Part shown: piece after piece, positions 34,974-44,626 of the stretch
Layout of the letters: every line of letters begins with the position of its first letter
Position numbering within the stretch: position 1 is the first letter of the stretch
Assembly: GCF_025370255.1 (NCBI RefSeq)
Contig: NZ_JAMTCD010000011.1
Coordinates: forward strand, 1 to 64,000
DNA length: 64,000 bases
Direction: 5' to 3'
Source of the DNA: Shewanella holmiensis
Lineage (GTDB): Bacteria; Pseudomonadota; Gammaproteobacteria; Enterobacterales; Shewanellaceae
Program-made: the position numbers and the translations under genes
Notes under the pieces: generated by a model
Databases searched by the model: none
Told to the model about the DNA's origin: nothing
Seen by the model: the letters and a program-made list of their open reading frames with translations, nothing else

Positions 34974-36746
34974 GTGAAATTATCTTTATTGAAAAAATTT
35001 AAACTTTGTCCACCCATATTTGGGGTGATAATTTCGCTTTCGGCGCAGGCTCAAATAAACACCCCCGCCCCTAAAATTAGTCAAGTCATTGACCACAAGC
35101 TAACGTCAGTTGCAGATAATACCGCCATCCCAAAGTGGATCATCCAAGAGCTACAACCCAGCACATTATCATCAGATGAACAGCAACAAGAATTGCAGTG
35201 GTTTAAATCTCAAGCAGAACCTTTTGCAGGATTAACTATTCGGGTGGTGTCAGAGCACATTGATACGCACGTTTATGAGTCTGAAGTGTTGGCCAAGGCA
35301 TTTTATGATTTAACCGGAATTCATGTAATTCATGAATTAACTGGAGAAGATGATGTCATAAAAAAGTTATCAGCACAGATGGTAACTGGCTTAAACTTAT
35401 ATGATGCCTACATAAACGATAGCGATCTTGTTGGTAGCCATTTTCGAAGTGGTGCGATAACCACTATATCTGAACTTCTCACATTCAAGTCTGGTCAATA
35501 CACTCTGCCTACACTGGATTTAAATGATTTTATTGGTTTGCAGTTTACCCGCGATCCGTTCGGGGTTATTTATCAATTACCCGATCAACAATTTGCCAAT
35601 TTATACTGGTATCGTAGTGATTGGTTTGAAAACCCTAGCTATAAAGCGCAATTTAAACAGCAATATGGTTATGAATTAGGCGTGCCTCAAAATTGGCAGG
35701 CGTATGAAGATATCGCCCGTTTTTTTAGTGATGATATCAATACTATTGAGGGGGTTAGAGTGTACGGGCATATGGACTATGCCGCGATAGACCCTTCTTT
35801 AGGGTGGCGAATTTCAGATGCCTGGTTGTCGATGGCAGGTGTTGGTGATGCAGGGTTACCGAATGGTTTACCGGTTGATGAATGGGGCATTAGAGTTGAA
35901 AATTGCCATCCTGTTGGCGCGAGTGTGAGCAGGGGAGGCGCATTAAATAGTCCTGCTGCGGTATATGCACTAGAGAAGTATGTGGACTGGCTGGAATATG
36001 CCCCTGATGAAGCTAAGTCGTTAACTTTTTCTGAAGCGGGAAAATGGCTAGCCACGGGAAAAATAGCCCAGCAAATATTCTGGTATTCCGCTTTTGTTGG
36101 TGACTTAACCCAACCTAACTTGCCCGTTGTCGATGACCAAGGTATTCCTAAGTGGAAAGTGGCTCCGTCACCTGTAGGAAAATATTGGCAAAAGGGCATG
36201 AAATCAGGATATCAAGATGCAGGCTCATGGACATTTTTAAAGAACACCCCAAAAGATAGACAAATCGCGGCCTGGCTATATGCGCAATTTTTGGTGTCTA
36301 AATCTGTTTCACTTAAAAAGACCTTAGTTGGATTTACGCCGATCCGTTTGTCAGATCTTGAATCCGATGTTATGACTAAAAAATCACCTTACCTTGGAGG
36401 GTTAGTGGAGTTTTATCGCAGCAATGCTAGAAATGTATGGACCCCAACAGGCAGTAATGTGCCAGATTATCCCAACATGGCTGGCTTTTGGTGGCTTTAT
36501 GTCAGCAAAATCGTTGATGGAACTTATAGCCCTAAGCAAGGTTTAGATGCTTTTGCCGCCCGTGTTGATGCCCATTTAGCACAACTTGAACAGACTATGG
36601 TGAACAGTCAGTGTGCCCCCAAAATGAATCCTATAAAAGATGAGTCATTTTGGTTATCTCAGCCAGGCTCACCTAAACCTCTGAATCAACAGGTGATAAA
36701 GGGTCAGACATTGCCTTATGAGGAGGCTATTCGTGTTTGGAATTAA
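34974..36746 (+). CDS. Orphan extracellular solute-binding protein, GlpV-like
   Basis: A 590-residue periplasmic binding protein with an N-terminal signal (about residues 1-28, ending AQAQ). The core shows the type 1 solute-binding layout (LTIRVVSEHIDTHVYESEVL, an early strand; NLYDAYINDSDLVG; GVIYQLPDQQFANLYWYRSDWFE) and a VENCHPVGASVSRGGALNSP stretch seen in long sugar/glycerol-type binding proteins of about 580 residues. No permease or ATPase gene accompanies it. The start is GTG at 34974; GAGG lies about 11 nt before it. The following binding-protein gene overlaps its 3' end by 14 nt, so the two are probably translated together. Ligand unknown. Confidence 0.8.
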   Translation: MKLSLLKKFKLCPPIFGVIISLSAQAQINTPAPKISQVIDHKLTSVADNTAIPKWIIQELQPSTLSSDEQQQELQWFKSQAEPFAGLTIRVVSEHIDTHVYESEVLAKAFYDLTGIHVIHELTGEDDVIKKLSAQMVTGLNLYDAYINDSDLVGSHFRSGAITTISELLTFKSGQYTLPTLDLNDFIGLQFTRDPFGVIYQLPDQQFANLYWYRSDWFENPSYKAQFKQQYGYELGVPQNWQAYEDIARFFSDDINTIEGVRVYGHMDYAAIDPSLGWRISDAWLSMAGVGDAGLPNGLPVDEWGIRVENCHPVGASVSRGGALNSPAAVYALEKYVDWLEYAPDEAKSLTFSEAGKWLATGKIAQQIFWYSAFVGDLTQPNLPVVDDQGIPKWKVAPSPVGKYWQKGMKSGYQDAGSWTFLKNTPKDRQIAAWLYAQFLVSKSVSLKKTLVGFTPIRLSDLESDVMTKKSPYLGGLVEFYRSNARNVWTPTGSNVPDYPNMAGFWWLYVSKIVDGTYSPKQGLDAFAARVDAHLAQLEQTMVNSQCAPKMNPIKDESFWLSQPGSPKPLNQQVIKGQTLPYEEAIRVWN

Positions 36747-37458
36747 ATTTCTGTTAATTGGCTTATTATCAATGTATTCACTGGCGGTATGTTCAGCCGA
36801 TAAATTGACTTTAATCACTTACTCCGAAGTGCCATTTGCGGCTCAGGCTGGCAATACAAAACAAGGGCTGGTTATTGAATTCATTGATGCGTTATTCAAG
36901 CAAGCAGGTTTAGAATACGAGATTTTGTTTTTCCCACTAAAACGTGGCATGTCTATGGCTGAATCGTCAGTTAATACTTGTGTTTTACCAATAGAGCGAA
37001 ATCAACATCGAGAGGTACATTACACTTGGATTGGCCCTGTGATGGTGTCTCGATATGGAATATTCAGTGCTAGTCCATCTCAGCCACCTTTAGTCAGTTT
37101 AAATGATGCTAAGTTTGCCAGCATTGGCAGTTTTCTGGGAAGTGGTATTGGTGAGTATCTCACCCAATTTGGTTATCAAGTTGATTTAACCAACAATGAC
37201 ACCTTAAATGTTAAGAAACTACAGCGTGGGCGAATAGACTTTTGGGCTGCCGATCTTGTGAGTGCCAAAGCGATAATGCGCGATAATGACATTCATTTTG
37301 GAGAGCCTAAAATTGTATTTTTTACATCGATTAGAGCCATGGCTTGTCATATCGATTTACCGATGGCAACCCAAAAAAGATTAAACGATGCGCTACAAGC
37401 ACTCTATAAAAGTGGCTATATGGCGCAATTGCACCAAAAATACGGCTTATCATTATAA
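36733..37458 (+). CDS. Amino-acid-type periplasmic binding protein (SBP_bac_3)
   Basis: A 241-residue protein with a signal peptide (about 1-21) and a single solute-binding family 3 domain (KLTLITYSEVPFAAQAG, GLVIEFIDALFKQAGLEYEI, RGRIDFWAADLVSAKAI, LYKSGYMAQLHQKYGL). It resembles the PhnD/HisJ-like stand-alone binding proteins found in Shewanella that often serve sensing. The frame opens with ATG at 36718, but the GTG at 36733 has a perfect AGGAGG (36721-36726) six nt before it and is preferred. The gene overlaps the upstream binding-protein gene by 14 nt. No transporter partner is seen. Confidence 0.82.
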   Translation: MFGIKFLLIGLLSMYSLAVCSADKLTLITYSEVPFAAQAGNTKQGLVIEFIDALFKQAGLEYEILFFPLKRGMSMAESSVNTCVLPIERNQHREVHYTWIGPVMVSRYGIFSASPSQPPLVSLNDAKFASIGSFLGSGIGEYLTQFGYQVDLTNNDTLNVKKLQRGRIDFWAADLVSAKAIMRDNDIHFGEPKIVFFTSIRAMACHIDLPMATQKRLNDALQALYKSGYMAQLHQKYGLSL

Positions 37459-37486
37459 GGCAGTCCGCAGACAGCCTTATAATGAT
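37449..37486. terminator. Inverted repeat between binding protein and ddl
   Basis: A perfect 13-bp inverted repeat, ATCATTATAAGGC (37449-37461) and GCCTTATAATGAT (37474-37486), with a 12-nt loop. The left arm includes the stop codon of the binding-protein gene. It lacks a T tract on either side, so it may act as a weak bidirectional terminator between convergent genes. Confidence 0.5.
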
Positions 37487-37498
37487 GATTATAGTGAC

Positions 37499-38503
37499 TT
37501 ATCTTAGTTGTGATTCAATAATTTGAGTTAAATAGACACTGAAATCATGCCCGTGATGCTCTAACATTTTTGGAAACATTGAAATGGGTGTTAACCCTGG
37601 AAAGGTATTAATTTCATTTAACAAAATTTGATTATCTGCGGTTAAGAAGAAATCAATTCTCGATAGGTGGCGTAACTTTAAACCTTTAAACGCTTTGATC
37701 GCATAAGCGCGAATTTGATTACTGATGTCATCAGAAATATTAATGGCTTCAATGTAGGTTTTAGCCTTACTGTTGGTGGCATACTTTTCATCAAATGTAT
37801 AAAAGTTATTGGTATCACACACAATTTCACCCGGCTTGGTAGCAACCACTTCACCTTGGTATTCATACACGGCAACTTCCAACTCTCGTGCCACTATGGT
37901 TTGTTCAACTATCACATAGGGAGAATAGCTGAATGCCTCTTGCAAAATGTTAGCTATGTCGGCTTTGTTGTCGACCTTATAACAACCCACAGAAGAGCCC
38001 TGAGAAGCGGCTTTGATAAACAATGAACCCCATTGTTCAAATGCAGCCTTAGTTTGCGCTATGGCTTCATCATCAAATTGATGCAAGAAAATATAGGGCG
38101 TATTGGGTACACCTAATGCACTAAACCACATTTTTGCAGTGATTTTATTAAAGCAGTTACTGGATGCTTCAGACTCACAGCCGAAGTATGGCAGTTGAAT
38201 TAAATTAAAATAAGATTGAATGTCACCGGTTTCTGCTGGGTAACCATGAATACAGGGGATCACATAATCCACTGGCCATGCAGCAATAGCATCATCTTCA
38301 AAGCGGACTTCACGACGGTTAGTTAACTCACATACTTTGCCGTCTTGGGTTTTATAATGTCCTTGTTTATCAAGTTCTAAGCGTAATACCGAGAATTTAT
38401 CTGACTTTGCTAGCGATGATTCAAAAAACTTAACTGACATTAATGAAATGTCGTGCTCTGCACCACCACCGCCACATAAAAGTAGCAGATTTATTTTTGG
38501 CAT
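37499..38503 (-). CDS. ddl: D-alanine--D-alanine ligase
   Basis: A 334-residue ATP-grasp enzyme that joins two D-alanines for peptidoglycan precursor synthesis. The N-terminal [16 protein letters not shown], the [18 protein letters not shown] loop, the ATP-grasp [11 protein letters not shown] and [19 protein letters not shown] segments and the metal-binding [22 protein letters not shown] are all present (each quoted in part). It is not in a dcw cell-division cluster, so it is more like the stand-alone DdlA type. The ATG at 38503 has AGGAGC upstream on its strand. It is convergent with the binding-protein pair. Confidence 0.95.
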   Translation of the reverse strand: MPKINLLLLCGGGGAEHDISLMSVKFFESSLAKSDKFSVLRLELDKQGHYKTQDGKVCELTNRREVRFEDDAIAAWPVDYVIPCIHGYPAETGDIQSYFNLIQLPYFGCESEASSNCFNKITAKMWFSALGVPNTPYIFLHQFDDEAIAQTKAAFEQWGSLFIKAASQGSSVGCYKVDNKADIANILQEAFSYSPYVIVEQTIVARELEVAVYEYQGEVVATKPGEIVCDTNNFYTFDEKYATNSKAKTYIEAINISDDISNQIRAYAIKAFKGLKLRHLSRIDFFLTADNQILLNEINTFPGLTPISMFPKMLEHHGHDFSVYLTQIIESQLR

Positions 38504-38754
38504 GATTGCTCCTAAAAAGAATAAAGTTGGGCAGAATGAATGCGCCCGAAAATGACCTGCTTATGATAAAGAGCCTAACTAGGTTCTGGCAAGTGAGGGT
38601 TAACAATATTTCAGTGATTTACCTCAACTGACTAGGTGAATTGTGGTTAGCGGCATCACCGTTTGGAATATCGCTTCATAGCCAGCAGATAATGGCTTCA
38701 AATATTGTCTAATCACCAATAGCGTCCGTTAACATTAGTTCACCATGACTTAAT

Positions 38755-40788
38755 TTAGTGCCACAATCGCAATGCTAATCCCGATGCTCGGGTGGTCACT
38801 TGTTTTGCTGCCCGCTCAAACACCGGAGCACTGCCTAAACAGTAGAAATGATTTTTAGCACGGGTGATGGCGGTATAAACTAATTCTTTGGTTAGTAATT
38901 GCCACTGCGCAATACTGGGGCGAGGTGGCAGTACAAAGCTGACTTGATCAAACTCACTGCCTTGCGATTTATGTACTGTCATGGCGAAGCAAGTGTCGTG
39001 TTTAGGCAATCTTGCAGGTAACACTTTTAATAAACTGCCGTCAGCTTGAATAAAATGCGCCATAAGGCGTTTGGGATTGTGTTGATCCTGTAAAATTAAG
39101 CCGATATCCCCGTTGAATAAACCTAAGTTGTAATCATTATTTTGGATAATAATGGGACGACCAAGATAAAATTCCTGCTTAGGTTCGATAAGCTGCGCCT
39201 GACGTAAACTATCGGTGATGGCAATGTTCATGCCTTCAACACCGTATTCAGAAGCACGCGTTGCGCATAACATACGATATTGATTATATTGCTCAATAAT
39301 CTGCTCGGCACCATAAACGGCGGTATTGGGTAGATTGTCGGCAAATACGCCCTGATTGAAGTGGATCATCTGCAAATAGGGTTGATAAGCACTCACCGAT
39401 AAGGCTAATAATTGTTGCTTACCTAAGTTGTCTTGGTTGGCATTGATTTGATGCTCAAACCAATTCAGTTCATTATAACCATGCTGCCAAACCTGACGTA
39501 TTTTCATTATGTCGGTGCCATTTACGGCATGGGCCAATTGACCAATTCCCGCATCTCCTTTAAAACGGTGGCTATGCATTAAAATACATAAGCTGTCACC
39601 AAATAGGCTCTTATTATCAATATACTGACTGACATCTTGTTGGGTTAAGCGTTGGATGTTGTCTGCTTGTTGTGGGCTATAACGCATACGCCAGGGTGAA
39701 GCGTCGCTCGTTTTTTCAATTGATGTTGAAACCTGTAAGCCTTGACAAATATCGGCTAGCACAGCACCTGCCTCAACAGATGCAAGCTGGTCTTGATCGC
39801 CTAATAAAATTAATCTTGCATGACTAGGTAAAGCACTCAGTAGTTTATACATCATAGGTAAATCGACCATAGATGCTTCATCTATCACCAGTAAGTCAAG
39901 GCGTAAAGGGTTATCTTTGTTATGCCGAAAATGATGAGAATGTGGAATAACCCCTAATAATCTGTGCAGCGTTGCAGCTTCTTCGGGGATCGCTTCTAAT
40001 GCTGCTAATAAGGCTTGGGGTTGGTTGTTTGCAACAAGACTTTGTCTTAGACGGTTTTTAGAGGCTTTAATCGACTCACTTAATCTCGCCGCCGCTTTAC
40101 CCGTCGGTGCGACTAACCTGATGGTCATATTCTGCTGCGTCAGTAACAGCAGCAATAATTTGGTTACCGTGGTAGTTTTACCTGTTCCAGGGCCACCCGT
40201 AATCACCGCAAGGGCTTTGGTTAATGCGGTTGCCGTTGCAATTTTTTGCCAATCAAATTGGCCGAGATTATGAGGTTCTGGTGGAAATAAAGCATCCAAA
40301 TAACCGGGCAATAATGGATTGTCGACAGTAATATTTACTTGGGTTAACTGCAGTAGTTTGTGCGCGACCTGGGTTTCAAAAAAATAGTATTTATTCAGAT
40401 AGAGCCTATCAAACTCAATAATCATTGGGGTATTGTCCCCAGGCTGCCCAATGGCATTAAATGTTCTGATCTGAGTAATCAACTCAGCATGACTTTGCTG
40501 AATTTGGCAGGAGGAAACCGTGGCTATTGCAAAAGGATGTGTGCCAATATCTTCAGCCATAGGGTTGTCTAGCACAATATTGTTCAATACTAGGCAACTG
40601 TGTTGGCTGGATAATTGCTGGCTGAGTAAAGTGCAAATTAATAAGAATAAAGGGTAGCGTTCATCTACTGGATTAATATGCTCAATTGCGGCTAGCTCAA
40701 GGGCAAAATGCCTATCTAATGCGGTGATTAATTTTGCGTCTTGCCATTTTTTCAGTAAAAATTGCATTGGATGAGTCGTGGTTAACAT
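38755..40788 (-). CDS. recD: Exodeoxyribonuclease V alpha subunit
   Basis: A 677-residue SF1B 5'-3' helicase, the fast motor of RecBCD. Walker A GGPGTGKTTT is near residues 197-206, VIDEASMVDLPMM is motif II, and TVHKSQGSEFDQV and LVYTAITRAKNHF are motifs V and VI. The open frame extends seven codons upstream to a TTG inside recB, but the ATG at 40788 has GCAGG six nt before it and lies 1 nt after the recB stop (TAATATG), so it is preferred. It is the last gene of the recCBD group; about 250 nt separate it from ddl. Confidence 0.96.
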   Translation of the reverse strand: MLTTTHPMQFLLKKWQDAKLITALDRHFALELAAIEHINPVDERYPLFLLICTLLSQQLSSQHSCLVLNNIVLDNPMAEDIGTHPFAIATVSSCQIQQSHAELITQIRTFNAIGQPGDNTPMIIEFDRLYLNKYYFFETQVAHKLLQLTQVNITVDNPLLPGYLDALFPPEPHNLGQFDWQKIATATALTKALAVITGGPGTGKTTTVTKLLLLLLTQQNMTIRLVAPTGKAAARLSESIKASKNRLRQSLVANNQPQALLAALEAIPEEAATLHRLLGVIPHSHHFRHNKDNPLRLDLLVIDEASMVDLPMMYKLLSALPSHARLILLGDQDQLASVEAGAVLADICQGLQVSTSIEKTSDASPWRMRYSPQQADNIQRLTQQDVSQYIDNKSLFGDSLCILMHSHRFKGDAGIGQLAHAVNGTDIMKIRQVWQHGYNELNWFEHQINANQDNLGKQQLLALSVSAYQPYLQMIHFNQGVFADNLPNTAVYGAEQIIEQYNQYRMLCATRASEYGVEGMNIAITDSLRQAQLIEPKQEFYLGRPIIIQNNDYNLGLFNGDIGLILQDQHNPKRLMAHFIQADGSLLKVLPARLPKHDTCFAMTVHKSQGSEFDQVSFVLPPRPSIAQWQLLTKELVYTAITRAKNHFYCLGSAPVFERAAKQVTTRASGLALRLWH

Positions 40789-40789
40789 A

Positions 40790-43700
40790 TTATGCCTGCT
40801 CCATTTCAACGTCTAGGGCATGCTCATCACTAACAGCTTGTGAGAATAGCGCATCAAGTTGTTCAATTAATTGTGCATCAGGCTTATCAAAAAACACCCC
40901 AGCACCGACAGCCTCAGGGCTCATGCCACGCAAGAATAAATAAAAACATCCACCAATGTGCTGATGGTAATCATAATTAGGCATACGCAGTCTTAAATAA
41001 CGGTGTAATGCTAAGGTGTAAAGTATGTACTGTAAATTATATCTATGGCTGTTAATGGCTTGGGCCATGGCATTATGGTTGTAATCTTGCAGCTGATGCC
41101 CTAAATGGTTTGATTTATAATCGGCGATAAAGAATTGCCCCTGATGTTCGAAGGTTAAATCGATAAAGCCTTTTAACATGCCTTTGAGGGTGTCAAAACT
41201 AAAATCATTAACATAGCCATATTGGCCTAATAAATTATTAAGCTTTGCGGCGTGTAGTTGATTAATTGGCAGATAAAACTCCATTTCAACTAAGGTGTGT
41301 TGCGGTGATAATTGTTGTAAACACACCTGAGATTGATCAGGCTTTATTAACGGTGTCGCAAGAATTTCCTGATACCAACGCATTAATGGCGCTAACCAAA
41401 GTTGTGGATCAAATCCGTATTGCTGCATGGCTTTAATTAATGCAGGCTGTAATTCGGTTTCAGCTTGAGTGAAATCAAACAGTTCCAGCACTAAATGCAT
41501 AAAACTACCCGCGTTTGCACCGCGCTCAAAACTAAATCGGTCTAATATTTGAGTTGTGTTGGGGTCAATTTCAGCCAGTATCTCTTCACTAAAATCTTCA
41601 TCGTCAGCACCTGGAACGGTTTTTTCATGGGGAAGGCGCTTGACCAACCCAGAATAACTGCCGACTCGCCAAGGTAAGCCTAATTTTCTGTTGCTGTTTT
41701 TTGCCACAAAGGTTTGCAGGGGGTCTTGATTATCACTTAATGCCTTAGTGTCAATATTCTCGGCGACTGTTTCAACGCTAATCGCATTCATTGTGGCAAG
41801 TTGAGCCACTTTTGTAGCCATGTGTTCGCCATCGCAACTTTTGTCAGTGATCCCCAATAAATAGCCGATGCCAGTTTCATGTAATTGAGAACTGATCCCA
41901 GCTTTTAACATGCGTGATTGATTGGCAATGTATAAGTAACACGCATAAACCGGACGGGTTAGGGCCACATAAAGTAGGCGTAAATCTTCAGCCAGAGCTT
42001 CACGCTTGTATTGTTCCCAGCCCTCGTCACTGCCATGAATATCCCAAATTAATTGGCCATTATTGTGATACAGCATAGGTTCAGGGCGACGATTTGAACC
42101 ACGGGCTAAACTAATAAATGGCACAAAACAAATAGGATACTCAAGTCCTTTAGATTTATGAATGGTGACGATTTGCACCAGGTTTTGCTCGCTTTCTAAA
42201 CGTAGCTGTTGCTCGTCTTGACCTTGATTACCCAGTAGTTGTTGTTCAAACCAGTTTATTAATGCGCTGCTGCCATCCAGTTCGGTGGCTTTTTGTTGTA
42301 ATAACTCACCAAGGTGGCGAAAATCAGTTAAGCGGCGCTCACCCGAGGCACTGATGCTGATAAATTCATCTTCATCGGCAGAGCCAGCAGCCAACTCAGC
42401 CAGTGGTGGTGCAGTATTGCTGCTATCGTTAACCTTGTTGGTGGGTTTTGCAAGCAGTCGATGCACTAAACGGGTGTCATTCGCTAAGCAAAGTAAAGCG
42501 GGCATAATGCCGCTTGATAGCCAAAACTGATGCCAATGATTAAATAAATCCAGCACTTTTTGGCGCAGGGCTTCATCTTGATTAAATTGGTGAATATGAT
42601 TGGCGTTATATCCCATCAGTTCCGTAGCAAGTGCCGCGCGAATAGCTCGCTCATCTTTAGGGTTGGCAAGTGCTCGTAAAATGAGGGCCATTTCTCGGGC
42701 TTCTATTGTATCAAATACGCTGTCTCGGCTGAGAAATACCGCGCCAATATTTCGGGCACTCAATGCCGCTTTCACCACTGCTGCTTCGTTACGATCACGG
42801 ACTAATACTGCAATGTTTTTAGCGATTAAGGCCTCACCATTAATACGACAAAGACCTGATTGTGCTTCGGTCAGTAGTCTGGTGATTTCAGCAGCTGTAT
42901 CATTGGCAAGAATTTGCCTTGCGGTGGCTTTATTAAGACCGTTTTCTGGTGACTCTTTGAGTAACTTTATTCTCAATGCGGCAGTCTGCTCAGTGGCTTC
43001 AAGTAATACTTTATTGCGCGCTGACTCAGGGGTTTTTACTGCATCATAGGGAATGGCATCGCTGATAAAAGGATCATCGTGTTGCTTGAATAATTGATTA
43101 ACACCATCGACTAATTGCGCTGATGAACGATAATTCGTATCAAGATGATAATGTGCTTGGGTGTGCTTGCGGGCGTTAATATAAGTGAAGATATCCGCGC
43201 CACGAAAAGCATAAATTGCTTGTTTAGGATCGCCAATCATCAACATACCTAATGCCGATTGATGCTCTGATTGTTCAATCACGTTTTGTGCATCACGCCC
43301 CGTTATCGCCGATAAGTCGGGCGTTTGATAGACGCTGCTGAAAATTTGAAATTGTAATGGGTCGGTATCTTGAAACTCATCAATTAATGCAATGGGGAAA
43401 CGCTTTGCGATAGCGGTTGGCAGTGTATCGGCATTGTTTTCAAGAGCCTTTGCAAGACTTGTTAATAGATCGTCCGGCGTCATCAAATTACGTTGCTGTT
43501 TTTGCGCCATAAAACGCTGTTTAATCCCCGCTTGAGCCCTGACTAAAAATGCGGGGATCACCTCATCGATTAAGGTCGCCAATCGTTCAATATGATCGAG
43601 TAATGGGGCATCGGTTGCCGATGGGATTTCGCCACCTTTATTGAGTTTTAGTGCTGATAATGCCAGACATTCCATCGGTTTTTGCGGCGGTAGGCCCTGG

Positions 43701-44545
43701 CCATAACTTACCCAGTTGCTTAATTCATCAAACAATTGTTGTAGCTTGGGATAACCATCGGTTTTTTTGCCGAATCGCTGGCCATTCAATGGCAGTTCAT
43801 TCAATAGGGCAAAGGTGGCCTCTTGCTCGGCAGGCCAGCGCAGCTTAAAGCGCTGTAAACTTTGAATTAACGACTCAGACAGGCTGATAAATTCTTGTGG
43901 TGTATCAGAAGGTGTTGCCTGGCTTGCTCCCAGCAGTACGCGTACCTTTTGGGCTAATTTTTCGGGCTCACCAAAGGTATTACTGATTTGTTGGGCTAGC
44001 AACAAGGGGAGTGGGTAACAGGCTTCACGCCAAAAATCACGCACCGCGTGGTGCAAGTATTCGCTGTCATCTAAAGTAAATTCTGATTCAAATAGCAGTG
44101 ATGATTCGAATGCCATATCGGCAAGAATACGCTGACAAAATCCATGAATAGTAAAAATGGCACCTTCATCTAGGGATTTAAGTGCCAAATCAAGGCGTTT
44201 CAACCCAATGGCGCGCTCACTTGGTGGGATATCAGCATAAAGTTGCTCAACAAAATGGTCTTGCGTTGCGACGCCTAAAAAACGTTTGTAAGCAATCTGA
44301 ATACGTTTACGGATCCTATCACGCAATTCTTCGGTCGCGGCATTGGTAAAGGTGACCACTAATATTTGTTCACAGAGTAGGGGGGGCTGACCACCATGAC
44401 CTAACAATAAACGTAAATATAAGCCTGATATAGTGTAGGTTTTTCCTGTACCGGCACTGGCTTCTATTAAGCTGGTTCCGCTAAATGGCAAATGAAGCGC
44501 ATCCAGTGCTGAAACGGTTATATTAGCTGGTTTGGCATTATTCAT
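40790..44545 (-). CDS. recB: Exodeoxyribonuclease V beta subunit
   Basis: A protein of about 1251 residues: 3'-5' SF1A helicase plus nuclease. Walker A EASAGTGKTY lies near residues 28-37, ALIDEFQDTDPLQ is motif II, TIHKSKGLEYPICFVPF and LLYVALTRPVYACYL are the C-terminal helicase motifs, and the RecB nuclease motif FIADYKSNHL is near residue 1140. The frame also opens with a TTG at 44566, seven codons earlier; neither start has a strong Shine-Dalgarno, so the start is uncertain by those seven residues. It is flanked by recC (82 nt upstream on the strand) and recD. Confidence 0.96.
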   Translation of the reverse strand: MNNAKPANITVSALDALHLPFSGTSLIEASAGTGKTYTISGLYLRLLLGHGGQPPLLCEQILVVTFTNAATEELRDRIRKRIQIAYKRFLGVATQDHFVEQLYADIPPSERAIGLKRLDLALKSLDEGAIFTIHGFCQRILADMAFESSLLFESEFTLDDSEYLHHAVRDFWREACYPLPLLLAQQISNTFGEPEKLAQKVRVLLGASQATPSDTPQEFISLSESLIQSLQRFKLRWPAEQEATFALLNELPLNGQRFGKKTDGYPKLQQLFDELSNWVSYGQGLPPQKPMECLALSALKLNKGGEIPSATDAPLLDHIERLATLIDEVIPAFLVRAQAGIKQRFMAQKQQRNLMTPDDLLTSLAKALENNADTLPTAIAKRFPIALIDEFQDTDPLQFQIFSSVYQTPDLSAITGRDAQNVIEQSEHQSALGMLMIGDPKQAIYAFRGADIFTYINARKHTQAHYHLDTNYRSSAQLVDGVNQLFKQHDDPFISDAIPYDAVKTPESARNKVLLEATEQTAALRIKLLKESPENGLNKATARQILANDTAAEITRLLTEAQSGLCRINGEALIAKNIAVLVRDRNEAAVVKAALSARNIGAVFLSRDSVFDTIEAREMALILRALANPKDERAIRAALATELMGYNANHIHQFNQDEALRQKVLDLFNHWHQFWLSSGIMPALLCLANDTRLVHRLLAKPTNKVNDSSNTAPPLAELAAGSADEDEFISISASGERRLTDFRHLGELLQQKATELDGSSALINWFEQQLLGNQGQDEQQLRLESEQNLVQIVTIHKSKGLEYPICFVPFISLARGSNRRPEPMLYHNNGQLIWDIHGSDEGWEQYKREALAEDLRLLYVALTRPVYACYLYIANQSRMLKAGISSQLHETGIGYLLGITDKSCDGEHMATKVAQLATMNAISVETVAENIDTKALSDNQDPLQTFVAKNSNRKLGLPWRVGSYSGLVKRLPHEKTVPGADDEDFSEEILAEIDPNTTQILDRFSFERGANAGSFMHLVLELFDFTQAETELQPALIKAMQQYGFDPQLWLAPLMRWYQEILATPLIKPDQSQVCLQQLSPQHTLVEMEFYLPINQLHAAKLNNLLGQYGYVNDFSFDTLKGMLKGFIDLTFEHQGQFFIADYKSNHLGHQLQDYNHNAMAQAINSHRYNLQYILYTLALHRYLRLRMPNYDYHQHIGGCFYLFLRGMSPEAVGAGVFFDKPDAQLIEQLDALFSQAVSDEHALDVEMEQA

Positions 44546-44626
44546 AAGCAGTGCGTTTTGCTCCAATACAGGGTAATGGCCATTGGCAAAATGTTAGATT
44601 AGTCGATAAAGCAGCGAAGTATGCCA

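Noticed and set aside
42285-43848. Plus-strand open frames opposite recB, up to 149 codons
   Set aside because: Antisense shadows of recB with Ala/Arg/Ser-rich low-complexity translation and no ribosome-binding sites.
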